Source of the DNA: Alentia gelatinosa
Taxonomy: Eukaryota; Annelida; Polychaeta; Phyllodocida; Polynoidae
Assembly: GCA_950022655.1 (NCBI GenBank)
Contig: OX465579.1
Coordinates: 133,084,118 to 133,148,117 of the forward strand
DNA: 64,000 nucleotides
Reading direction: 5' to 3'
Shown in pieces: positions 9,956-22,204 of this stretch; position 1 is the stretch's first letter, and every line of letters starts with the position of its first letter. The notes under the pieces are model-generated. The model was not told the DNA's origin, ran no database searches, and worked only from the letters and a program-made list of their open reading frames with translations. A program made the translations under genes and the position numbers.

Positions 9956-12839
9956 GTAAGTATTTTCGAACTAGGGTATCATACATTCCATGTAACTCTC
10001 AAAACTGTCCTTCCACATTTTAAATTATATGTCAATTCAAGAGAATTTGCCTACAAAATTCTGCTGTACAACATCGCTAAGTCAGGTTTAAGCAGCGAAT
10101 ATAGACCATGTTATACTCGGATGATTTAAGTAAAGCTTCATTGTATTTAAATTTGCATATGTGAAGTTCCTAAAACATTACTAACATATAATATAATATA
10201 GATGATATTACGAGCCATGTTTAGAAAAGGGAAAACGGTTTATATATTAGTTGCCATGATCTACGATTTAATTAATTTACAGGGTAATGTATTCTTAGCC
10301 ACATGGCTGATGCCATTATACCTTTGGCAAGAATACCAAGTACGTTGATATGCTGTAGAAAAGTATCTATTTTCACCAAGAAATGAGAAAAGGCGAATAT
10401 GGAAAAGAGCGCTTGCCTATACATATGTTTTATTAAGTAAGAATTGAAAACTTGAGTCTGATTTAATTCTCTTAAAGATAAGTTTATTAACCCAGACACA
10501 ATTTGAAAAGAAAATTCCCTATAAAGGTACATAAAATGTATAGAGGATAATAATATTACCATATCAAATAAATGCCGTCTAACGTGTTTTTTTTACCTGA
10601 AAGTAACAAAAAGAGATCTACTCCCATGAGTTGCTCGCTGACAACCCAACCGTGGCTTGGGGATGTTCTAACACCTATGTGTTAAGTGGGATCGAGTGAT
10701 CCTTCCTTAAAACTCGTGGGATCGTCGAGGCCATAGCTCCCCCACCCCTCCTCCCCTCCCATCCCACAAACGACCCTTCCACCTCAGCCACTGCTCGCCG
10801 GCCGGGGCCCCTGGCCTTGGCTAACTGGAGAGATGGATGCATACCGTGGCCAAGATCAAAAGGGCGAATTTGCGTGGCGGTAGAGACAGGAGCGAGCGGG
10901 GGCAAAGCCGTCCTAGGATGTGTTTATGGTGTTGATTGTGTAGAAGTATTGGATGATCAGACGTCTGAGATCAGAGAGGGAACGCGGCCGGGGCTAGCCG
11001 CTGCCCGCTCCGCCCCCTCCGCCCCGCCCCCACCCCCGGGCCCCACCGGGCGCCCACCGCTTTGATCTGCCCAGGTCTGGCCGGGATCACTTCAAACGGC
11101 GGCAGGGGCGCTAGCCTGCTGGTGCCGGGAATATTCTGATCACACGAAGCCGGCGAGCGCCCAAGAAACTGCGCCTGTTACCAATATGTAGCATTACCCA
11201 TCATGCTTCCCTGCGGTGGTCCGGAGCACTCTATGGCTGGTCAGTTATTTGGAATGGGGGCCATGGTCGTGTGCAGTGTTTCTTCCATGCTCAAAATTCT
11301 TTTCTAGATACTTTGAAGAATATATAGGTACATACAACTTATATTTAAGTATTTTATATGATAGCAAACATGTACATGTATAAACAATAGTATTTTTTCA
11401 TAAAGGTAATTTACCTTCAAATCTGTGCATCTTAATAACGGGTATTTATACTCGCATTATAAACATCAATGCAGGTTCCCTCATGTAGAGCGTGAGAAAA
11501 AAATAAATGCAAGGCTTGATAATATACATTCTAGGTAGATCACAAGAGCCCCGAGCACTGAACGTCTCAGAGTGACAGATTAAAGAGATAACTTTTCATT
11601 TCTTCTTCTGCGCGACATGTATGGTATTTCATCCTCTCGGTAGGCAGTTAAGAACAAGGTGTCCTACAATAACGGTCGTAGAGTTGCCGAAGGAACGACG
11701 GTCGACCAGAAATTGGCAGACACAGATTAAAGAGGCCAGGGCACAAATTGTTTAGACCCTATTTATCCCCGGGTTTTGCCGGCAAGGATTGGTGCAATCA
11801 GCTTGCTTATGTAGCGACTTTGATGGGCAACCAACAAAGAGAACTATCGCCACCACTTGATTAGTAGCTTAATGTAAGGATCGACAACATCAAAGCTAGA
11901 TTGTGACGCTTTTTTTGGAAGGATTAGCCAGGAGCAATACGCCCACCCCCTGTCTCCATCAGCGACACACCTACCTATCTCCTGTAGCTGCACTCAGTGT
12001 AGTGCCATACACTTTATATCACAGTGCCTAAATGAGACGGCTATTACCGTGGATGGGTTATTACCATGCTATTACATCCAATGTCCATTTTCTATACTTG
12101 TTTCCTTGTGTCACTGGTACACTTGCCTCTTTAACCTGTTACTTCATGATTTATTAGAGAAGGGGATCTGTACTTGAGGATCAAAATCTATAAAGAATTT
12201 TTTCCAATGCTGATACCCGTTGGGGAGAGCAAACGAAAGATTTTTTCAAATCAAAATCTATTAATATACTGAATCTGACCACCATTTTAAAATCCTCTGT
12301 GTGAAACAACTCCTCTTGTCGCCAGTTACTTTGAGATGAAAAACAGGGATCATCTCTAACCACACTCAATCACCTATTTTCCACTACTAGTTTCCCCCTC
12401 TAAGAGTTTAAATAACGTTGTTGGAAGGGGATCCTCTTACATGTTGCTATCCACATGTAAGGGGAAGTTTCTGTTTATCTAATTTTCACGTAGGCAGGAC
12501 ACCTGCATGGGCACATGTTTGTAGAAAACAGAATGACGCCGTTGAGATATGAATCAGACACTGGGCGATTCATGAAAGGGTTTTATAATGGGCATATAAA
12601 TAGAATGTTAATTGGTAAAACCATGTTTTGTACGGAGCCACACGACGATCTAGCACAGACCAGTTGTATTACTGGCTTGGCTCACATGCGGCTTGGGGGA
12701 CTGACTTACAGCTAGCTTGTTCGAAGTGGATGCCATCACTTGTTAGGGCAGTCCTATTTAAGCGGCGGGCTGCCCTATATTACAGTCATTTTCTACTCTG
12801 ACAACTGATTTGTAGGTCTTTGATCTTCAAGCCGATGCT

Positions 12840-12851
12840 CCCCCCCCCCCC
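12840..12851. repeat. Poly-C tract followed by CCA/CCCC-rich sequence
   Basis: Twelve C followed by a C-rich stretch up to about 12870. A TCF-like CTTTGATC lies just before it (12818-12825). It is one of only four C tracts on this strand, against nineteen G tracts. Confidence 0.9.
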
Positions 12852-13510
12852 TCCACCCCCACCACCCGCTGGTCTCTCCTCCCTAGCCTTGGCGCTGTGC
12901 GGTAAATCTAGGTTGCACCAGCTTAACTTATCGGTTGAGGGAGAGACAGACAGAAGGGCCCCGACCAACGCTGGCCTATTTCTACGCGCTCGCGGGGAGG
13001 GGAAAGTTTTGCGGGTTGCTTTATGAATTGTGGGTGCCACAGGGAATGTGGACGAGGAGTTGGGGTAGCGGAATGTGACTAAGGCAGTGGTAAGCGGGGG
13101 TTAACCCAGGGAGGAGGAAGTTGGGGAGTAAGCAGGATAGGGGCGGGGACCAGCAGGGACTGGGTGTACACCACTGTTCTTTGTAGCCTTTGGTCACAAG
13201 TCCGTATGCCGCCGTGTGTCCCATTTCTGTTCAACTCGACTTAAAAGTCACTCAGTCACACGGTTGGGAGCACACACGGGGCGAGGGGGGAAGGGGAAAG
13301 TGCACAGAGGTGGTACTAGTCGTGGTGGTGTTGGTGGTAGTGCTGGTAGGAGGTTGGAGGGGAAGGAGAGAGTCAGAGGGCAGGCGATGGAAAATCTGGT
13401 TTCATGCGTTCCACTGTTACACACAGTTATTTTCACGTTCCTCTAGCCTGGCCTGTCGCGCTCAGCTGATCAAAGGAGTCGACCAGTGTTGGCACAATCA
13501 TAAAAAAAAC

Positions 13511-13534
13511 GGGGGGGGGGGGGGGGGGGGGGGG
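13511..13534. repeat. Poly-G tract, 24 bases
   Basis: Preceded directly by an A-run and a single C. It creates a spurious glycine-rich reading frame (about 13190-13642). With 54766-54789 it is the longest G or C homopolymer in the window. The exact length may be affected by sequencing error. Confidence 0.85.
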
Positions 13535-16500
13535 CAGCGCTTTTTGGGCCAGCCATGCTACAACACTGGGCCAACGTTTGTGATTACAGATCGGAACCAA
13601 TTTTCACCGACCTTCTTATGCGATCATATCTCGGAAAATTAACCACACATGCTCCAGAGGCTTTGAAGAATATAAGGGGATCCTTTTCCTCTTTTCTAGC
13701 CTTTCTTTCATTTCTTTATTTGTTGTTCTTCGGCCGTCCACATAAAGTAGACATACTCTCGTATTTAGAAGGGGATGTGTGTTGGTAGTCCACGTTCTCT
13801 GTGTTCATCATTATGGCCTATTTTCCGACAGTTTTAGTTCCATTTCGGAGTACTCGTGTGTCAAAAGGGCCTCGTCTCCTTTCTCAGATTGGTACCAGGC
13901 CGCTGAGTAAGGTTCTGGAGTTTACATGTTTTATGTATTATGCAATTTTGAAGAGAAAATCTATCTTACGACAAACAAGTTCAGGCGCATACTAAACTTC
14001 GCGCATACTAAAAAGTCACCCAATATGCAACTTGATATGAAAAAAAGTCAAAAAAAGTCAAAAATCCAAAAATAAGGAGCTTTCACGTCTACTACTTTTA
14101 GAGGAACATAATAAAAGTACTGATATCAACTGAGGCCAGTGAGGGGAAAAAACTTAAAAGCATTAATTAGTAGTTATTGCACATACCAGGTGACGATTCC
14201 GACGCTACCTCGGCACATATATCTTAGTTTTATTGGTGTGTCTTGTCTCCTGTTGCGGACTCCGTATGCTAGGCAGGTGAGTGAGGGGTAGAGAGCTCTG
14301 ACACTCGCTGGAGGCACGCCAGGTAATTTCATGGTGGGAGCAGTGTGTTCTTTGATGTCTACCTGCGTGCGCAGGGATGGTCAAGATGGGGGACGGCTGG
14401 CAAAGACAGAACTAAACACGAACTGAGGAGAGGGAGGGCTTCAAGAAATAAATATGTACAAAATAGAAATAAAATGAAATACAGGGACATGTAGAATGAG
14501 TGTCTGTGATCTGTAGAGTGTGGTGTTGTGGAGGTTAAGGGTTCACTTCTCTAAATCCTACTGGTGTGCAAGTCATAGGGTTATACATACATGTCCTGTG
14601 CTAATGCTGATTTGGAAGCGCATGATCCAATGGTCAGACGGGATGTTCTATTGAGATAAATAAATTTAGGTCGAAACAGCAAAAAGTAGACTACTAGGAA
14701 ACTTGGCTATTCCAAAAAGTTCCCTTCTGTCTGCTCCGATGGTCAGGCATACCCCGGCCAACACCTACATCCTGTTAGGGGTGGGGGTGGGGGGTTAGGG
14801 GACAGACGACAGCAGGTGACTGTAGACTGTGTGAAATGTTCATAACAAGAAGATATCTAGCTATGGGAGGATGTATAATTTACAACCTTAATCATCGTCT
14901 CCATTGCCCTGTCGTCCCAGCATACGCAGAGAAAGTACACGATAGGTAGGGGTAGAAAACCTATTGCATGTCTATATTTATGGAAGCCTCACTTTTGTAT
15001 TTGAATTACTTAACACTTTTCACTGTCAATTTTTAGGAACACATCGATCTTGAGACTATAATAGGATATGTACTTCAATACCACGTGGGAATCTTTGGAG
15101 TATGGTTCTCTTAATGTGTTCTGGATTAAAGAAGCTTCATTCCGATTGTATATTGTCATTAACGACGTGCTATGTACTCAATGAACAAGTCTCATGTTCA
15201 CTGAACCAGTATCTTTTAAAAATAGTCTGACCCCATTCAGCGTGGAGATTCAGGTTCCACAACCCTCTGTGTAGACTGCCAGTGGGCAGAGTTGGGGCTA
15301 TAGTTATATACGACCAACATAAAGAATACCTTAGACCCTGAATGTTGTGACTGCGCTGTCAGCCCCACCCACTTCATTCGTCAGCATCTCCTCTGCCGAC
15401 CCCCCTCACACATTACTCACCTGAACTCGACCGACCTGGGAAATGAAGCAAAAAGAAGCGAGTTTACGGTATACGTTTTTGAGATATAAAGTGACAGGTT
15501 AGGAGATGAGTTTACACTGAGCATGTTAATCTGATTAAGGTCAGGTCAAATGGAATATATTGTTTTCGTTCACTCTGGGAAGATCCAAGAGCTGTATTAA
15601 CATTTTTGATATACAATGTTATAACTGAAATACTAGAACTCCTGCCCTCCTACCAAATTAAAGGGGGAAATACATGCGAATCCCTTTACATAAGTTAACA
15701 GTTTGGGGCGTCTATTTTGAATCGTCATTTGAGGGGGGGGGGGCCTACTTTTTATCTGGACATATTAAGATCACAATATACCTGTATGTGACAAGGGAAC
15801 AGAAAAAAACACTAGTTTGACACGAGGATTCAGGTGAAACATAGCCTGCTCACCTGCCCACCACCTCAACTAAAGCTCCGGCTGCGGTAGAGACGGAGCC
15901 TTGATGCTGGGAAACACCCCACCTCCCAAACTCTAACCAGCCCCTACTCGTCCGCGGTGGCCGGGAACTGGGTCGGGCCATGTGTATGGGTTATAGATTC
16001 GGGTGTCGACACACACACTCTCATCCCTGCACGTTGAGGCTCGACCCACGTGGGTCTCCAGGCGCTCTGTCAAAGGCATAACCTGATGTACTCTGTGTTT
16101 GCAGCCCCATGAACAGAGACCCAGTCTCTCGGTATCAGGAGGAAAACCAGGCCGCACATACAACACTACTTTATCAGATTAGATAGTCAGCTTCCATGTG
16201 CATATAGTTACATCTTTGAATATAGGACATGTGATGTGAAAAAATGCAAATCATAGTTATACAAAAATGAGGAATAAATAGTAAATTCTGAATTTAGCAT
16301 AATTTCTTTTTCCATTTCAGTTCATATGTATATGAAGGCACCATGCATATAGGTATTCTTGGATGCCTAATGTAAATAATCATAATACATAAATAGTATA
16401 TAATCCTTAAATAGTTATAAGATCAAATGAGGCACAGTTGCTGCAGTCATGTATGGATTTATGAATGATCAATATTGGTATATTTATGTCCTCATAAAAT

Positions 16501-18052
16501 GAATATTTCTACACGTGAATACTTGAACCTGTCAACCGATATCTGAGAATATTTTGATTGATGCTTTTGTGTATCAAAAATGAATGGTGACATTTAGATC
16601 GTGGTCTCAGCTAGTAAGTAAACCATGTAAGTGGCATGACCCACACGCTCTCACGATTTGTAACAAGTGATACATTCCCAGATTCTCCGCCGGATGGAAC
16701 TGCTGACTGCGAGCGTTAAAAGTTGTCAAAGGTCATAATGATTAGGGCCTAGAATAGACAGTAAATGTGGGGTTTGTATAGGAGGGGGTGGGCAGAGGGA
16801 GGGGAAGGAGAGGGTGATGGTCATAGGGGCCTCTTTACACTATAATCCCCCCCATGACCCATGTAGACCCTATTATGATGACCAGGGAAGATAGCCCTGC
16901 CCTGAGCGCCTGAATCTGTCAATCATCTACTGATGAGGCGCCGACCACGCCCCCTTCTCACCTATACCAGTCTCACTCAAGACGTTGTCAATATGCACCG
17001 CTGCTAGCTGCATACTCTATGTATTGTCACTAATGTGCCGGTCCTCCGTTGTAGGCCTTGTGCGTCTTTTATTGCCCTGTTAAGGTCGTACCACCAGGTT
17101 AGAGTGGGAGGAACCCCATTTCTGTTTCGAGTAAATGGTCAAATACACGTTTAGACTAACAGGTCGGAGTGAATACGGGTGAGGGCAGGGCGGTTTGGCA
17201 TATAGGGGTGATCAGGAGGAATGATGGACATCCCTTCAGGCCCTTGGGTCAAATGGTCGAACCCTCATTGTCATACTCCTGATGAAAGATAACGAATACC
17301 AAATTTAACTAACCCCTCCTCCAAGACACACAAAGTTTCGAAATTTGTTTTGAAATGTGTTATAATTTTGTAGTCTATGGTAGATTTAGACCCTATTGCT
17401 TTATGGGCACAATGGAACATATTTGGTTGGTATGATAAATGAATCTAAAATGAATTGATCGACTTTGGAAAGCAATGGCAAGAGTTAAGTTGCTTCTCCG
17501 GCTTGTTAATATGTACCACTAAGTCTCACCAGCCGGTGGATCACTTTCGTTTATTGGGTCGTAAATTTTTCCAATTCAGATAGTATGCACTTTCATCCTT
17601 CATCGTGACCCAAAATAAAACGCTGAAAAGGGTCAACATTTGTGACCGGTTGTAAAAAGTTTGCTTGCCCCTTCGAGTGGACTGGCAAGGAAGTCAGTCT
17701 TTGATATGATACAAGGCCCACCCACGGCGAATACAGGTTCGACTAATGTGTTTCACGGGTAGTAACCATTTCAGTTTATAGAAAGCGCGTCAGAAGGCAT
17801 CTCCAGGTAGTGCCAAGACCACCCTATTTTTTTTTATTGATTTCTATCATGTTGTATTTATTGAATGACGGTGAATTTATTCTGATGGGATGTAACATAT
17901 ATTATTAACTAACTGATCGATATCAATATTATGAAGAGATGTATGATATTATTTAAAAGTTAATTAGCTTTATTGACAAAGGATAACCTATTTGTGGTAT
18001 AGAACCAACTCAAACTCAGACATGCAGTACACATGTACACATATTTAAGGCC

Positions 18053-18186
18053 ATAAGACAGCGACACGTACCACAGATTCTCACTGATCCGATCACCGAT
18101 TATAATCGGGAAGGAGAATGTCGCTGTCTTATACCCTATGGGCTTTAGAGCATTAGCTCTAAGTGTTGCTCCAAATCCACTGGAGC
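18053..18186. repeat. Inverted-repeat block: 14-bp arms followed by two smaller hairpins
   Basis: ATAAGACAGCGACA at 18053-18066 is perfectly reverse-complementary to 18119-18132, enclosing 52 bases; weaker pairing continues outside. Right after it come TTAGAGC/GCTCTAA (18145-18151 with 18156-18162) and GCTCCA/TGGAGC (18168-18173 with 18181-18186). Three stems in a row within 135 bases suggest either a small non-autonomous DNA element or a structured transcript. No matching flanking duplication was found by eye. Confidence 0.7.
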
Positions 18187-18575
18187 CATCTCACCCCAGT
18201 CCCCCTGCTCCCTGCGTACTAATTAGCAAAATTGTTGTCTACCCACAATGCGAACACATCTGTGACTCTAGTTTGAGTGAGTAGAGTCTGCTACCAACTT
18301 GTGTATCCCACAGAAAAACAAAAGCAAAAAGACAGAAAGAAAAGATACCATTGTCATACAAGCTTACATACTTGACCAGCGCCTGGACAGGTCAGTGATC
18401 ATCAAGCGCGCTAATTGTCAAACCCCCCAAGAGAAGTGAGGGTGCATTTTTGTTGTTCTATGCGTTCCTTTTAAGCTCCGTCCTGTCGTAACGTAGACCA
18501 TGCAGGCGCCAATCCGACATGCCTCGTTATCCTTTGATCTGCGCGACTGGGTCACGTGACCGGCTATACCAGCAT

Positions 18576-18625
18576 TGTGTGTGTGTGTGTGTGTATGTGT
18601 GTGTGGGGGGGGGGGGGGGGGGGGG
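18576..18625. repeat. (GT)n microsatellite joined to 21-base poly-G tract
   Basis: An imperfect GT repeat (18576-18604) runs straight into poly-G at 18605-18625. The same GT-to-G transition occurs at 3261-3287, and a shorter GT-to-G transition at 41307-41335. Confidence 0.92.
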
Positions 18626-20933
18626 ATGGGGCCGGGCTATGTTATGCGACCAGTCGTGGAGGTCCTCCTCCTAACGTGACTCAACCATGTAAAGTATGAT
18701 CCTTTATATATATCATGGACATGGCAGCTTCCATGTGTGGGAGAGGCAAGGCACTCCTTTGAATTCCATACATGGTGCTTATATGTATTATTAGATTGAT
18801 ATATGACCGTTTGTTGATTTATATAGTACGCGCATCCTTAATGAGTTGCATCATTGAAATCATATACATGTAGGTAGTCTACATAGATAGTGAAACTTAA
18901 AACAACGATGAGTCAGTTTGGAGTTATGCTAGAAATATTTCAGGAAAAGCATATTAAATCAGGGTAATGGGTACCAAACAAATACTGTTTTATAAACACC
19001 AGCGATTTGCTACTAAGGCAAGATCGTAAAAATGGACGAATAGGGCAAAGACCACACACGATGGACACAGAATGTCTTCTGCTCTTAGGGTCCTACGTTA
19101 TGAGAAGCCCACCTGCAAAAAGAAATAACAAACTTCAATGAAATCGATTAATTATGAGAGAAAACTAAAAACTAAGATGAAAATAAGTGAAGCCAATTAA
19201 AAGCCCTTGGGGTTTGTCAAAGACCATAACTACAAAGTACAAGTGTTTTGTGGTCCGCCCTTTAGATACCAGTGGTTATGAGTGGGCCGACAGCACATCA
19301 CTAATAAAGAGGTGATCACAAGTGGCGACTGACGCCAGGCCTGTACTTGGCGGGTCTGTGAACCATTGTTAAATACAGGTAGGTCGTACACTCGGGGTCA
19401 CACACTTCCTTGTGTATGTATTTTATTGTTTTTGGTCTCTTCACTTCAAAGGAGGCTTGTGTTGATATTCAGGGCAGAGACGCAGTGTTGGAAGTCAACG
19501 TGTTTTTAAGTCGGGTCCCCATCGCCTACCCCAACTCATTTCTGACAGTGGCTTCTGTGTGTGTGTGTGTGTACAAGGACGCAGTAGATCTATATATGTA
19601 CGTTTTCCTCTGATCATATTTTCTATTCAGTCCTATTTATGACTTAACGATATCCTGACGTGTCGACCACACTCCATTGTAATCCTACAGAAACCAGTTG
19701 AAGCAATTTTCCCCTTCCTGCGTGTATTTTTTCCGCTCGTTGGACTGTCCATGTTCATTTTGAATGTCATACCTGCTTTTCTCGACCTCATGACCTTAAA
19801 TTGAAAATAGCATGTCGGGAGGAAATGTAATATTAGTCAACAAGCCCTGGAGGAGTTACACTTGGGTGTCTGTTGCCATGGAAACCAAGCTGGGGGTTAG
19901 GGGTGACGCGTGGATTCGCCCTCGGGCTACTGGACTGCAGGAAACATGAGAAGGCGACATAAATTTCTACACCAAGCTAGGTCCGGCTTAGTGGGCAGGC
20001 ATAAAAGAGAGAGCAGGGACCCAAGAAAAAGACAGGAGTTTGTGTTTGAGGTGAATGGTGGTTCTGGCCTTCCCGATCCGTCACCCTTTTACTCAACTCT
20101 ATCATACACGCGTTTGTATCTCAATCTAAACTCACTCATACTGGAAAGTGTTAGTAAGTCCGGAAAAGTCCGAGAAACTAAATGGATCTTGATTTTATGA
20201 CTTGCATAACAGGGTTTAATTCTGGATACTGCCCTTTTTTTCTAACTTATTTCAGTTCTGGGTTGGTGTTGAAAACACACCAGCCTGAGTTTGTCAAGAT
20301 CCTGTTTTTACATGGCCATTTCACGGACGCCGAGTGAGAAGCAAGCCATTTGCCCACCACAAAATAGCAATTATATCTCTGCCGCGTTTGCAGTTTAACC
20401 ATCGAACAAAACATAACAACAAAAAATATGAAAGGATGATCCTTGCCAATAGTATGTGCCAGATTCATCGAAGTGGTTGGAAACTGTGCGACGCAAAATA
20501 GTATTAGTATTCCGGGGAGTATGGTTTTACGGCCGGTATGCAGGAAGCATAGTCTGGAGTTGTAGTATTCGATGCATTGATACATTCATGATGCTAGCTG
20601 AGAATGTCGTATATTTGCATACAATTGATAGGTATGTGCAATGTTTAAGGCTGCAGTAATATGCATGTGTACGTGGTTTCCCGTGGAGGAGGAAAGTTAG
20701 TGCGGTGCCGTGGAGGAAGTGTTTGGGGTGGGGAATGCTGGAAGAGAAGAAGTGTGGGGGAGGGAAGGGTGATACACACAGAACTCGTCTCACTTACCTG
20801 CAGGCACAACACACGTCGGGGGTGGCCCACTTTTTGTTGGGGAGATGTTAGTACACACTGAAGACCATCCCAAACGCCTTCTCACACCTCACAGCATACC
20901 CATTTCCTGAGACGAGCGCGGGTATCTCATCTG

Positions 20934-20976
20934 CGTCACGCATAACGTCACTGACGTCACTCACGTCATGATGTCA
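20934..20976. promoter_or_regulatory. Array of CRE half-sites
   Basis: CGTCA occurs four times at 20934, 20946, 20955 and 20964, followed by TGTCA at 20972, a spacing of 8 to 12 bases. The third copy is within a full TGACGTCA palindrome (20952-20959). CGTCA is the half-site of CREB/ATF basic-zipper factors. An array on one strand at near helical spacing is suggestive of a cAMP- or stress-responsive element inside Axin intron 2. Confidence 0.5.
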
Positions 20977-22129
20977 TACATCTCGTCGTGAGTGCTGACT
21001 ATGATCGCCGTGGAATAAGAAACGAAAAAAATGACAGCTATGACATGCATTCTCAGGGGTTAACTGTCAAATAGATGAAGAGTAGATCACGGTACTCATT
21101 ATTATCCCCTCACTCTTATGGAGGCACCTTGAGGGATATATCCTCTAGGGTTCTTTGTATAATCTGGGTCAGTGGAAATGGCGTGAACATAATCTGTTTT
21201 ACTATCGAGATTGTTTCAATGTAGACCCAAAGATAATGCACATGGGGTAAAAGATATGGTATGATCTTATTATTCTGAGTCGCTCCTTCACCATTTGTGA
21301 GGGAGAGGCGGTGGAGCAGATAAGTGATACAGAGCAGTCTAATTTTCTTTATGAATAAATAATGATGCACAATGCAATATACCATAAAGCCCCATAATGA
21401 TAAAAGTGTCACATATACCCAAAAATAAAGTTGGATGATATTATTTCGGTCGATCCTTGTATATATACAATTCAGATATACCAGTTCTAGTTAATGGAGA
21501 GAAGTGTCATGCATGCATGCAGTAATTGCATATATCAGTGATGTCTGAACCATAGAAAATTGCAGTGTGTCTGGGATGGTCATATCTGGTAGGCACTCTG
21601 TCCTGTAACCATATTTAGAAGATCTCTACCGGAGACCATCACCGACCCAGGCCCGCCCTTCAGTCACGTGTCCTTCCATCCTGAAGGTCTCCACAATCGT
21701 TCAACCAGCAATAATAAAAAAAATAGACGGAGAGTTATATACTGAGATAATAGTATGTGCGAGGTAGTCACATGGCAGGCTTAGTTACCACAAATTGCAC
21801 CAAACCCTTTGGATTTCAGTGAAGAATATCATGATACAAATAATATTACTTTATAGATTACATGAAATTAAAGACCGGGCTTTGACAGCAGTACTGAATA
21901 CATGGAGACTTATTCCAAAGACCGTAGCTCTATATGTTCATTATTTGTCTCATTTGATATTGTGGACGCCCTGATCTCTTCTGAAACAGCCAAGGCACCT
22001 GAAAATCACCCTCCTCCTATACCCCAGGAGTGTGTCCTGTAACCCGACGTTAACACTCGACCCCCGCTCATGAAAATCCCAACACACTGTCCTCGCTCGT
22101 CGTACCGGGACGCTGCCCGCTGTCAGTGG

Positions 22130-22204
22130 CGCCCCCTGCTGGGCCGGTCTAGACCGAGCGGCGTCCGTCGGCTGCTTTGAGTCTGACCATCAAAGATGGC
22201 GGCG
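22130..22204. promoter_or_regulatory. CTCF-like site next to a promoter-like TCF/YY1 block
   Basis: CGCCCCCTGCTGG at 22130-22142 fits the reverse complement of the conserved CTCF core CCASYAGRKGGCR at every position. About 50 bases on, ATCAAAGATGGCGGC (22189-22203) joins a TCF site to AAGATGGCGGC, which resembles the downstream promoter element bound by YY1 and also contains the helper-like TGGCGGC. The surroundings are CpG-rich. The block could be an insulator plus an internal promoter for a shorter Axin transcript lacking the RGS domain. I see no clear splice donor to prove the latter. Confidence 0.45.

Noticed and set aside
13190..13642. Glycine-rich frames on the + strand
   Set aside because: Produced by the GGT/GTG-rich segment and the 24-base poly-G tract; low complexity.
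17261..17760. B-box-like strings (GGTTCGAC) hinting at tRNA or a SINE
   Set aside because: No A-box at the right distance and no cloverleaf arms.
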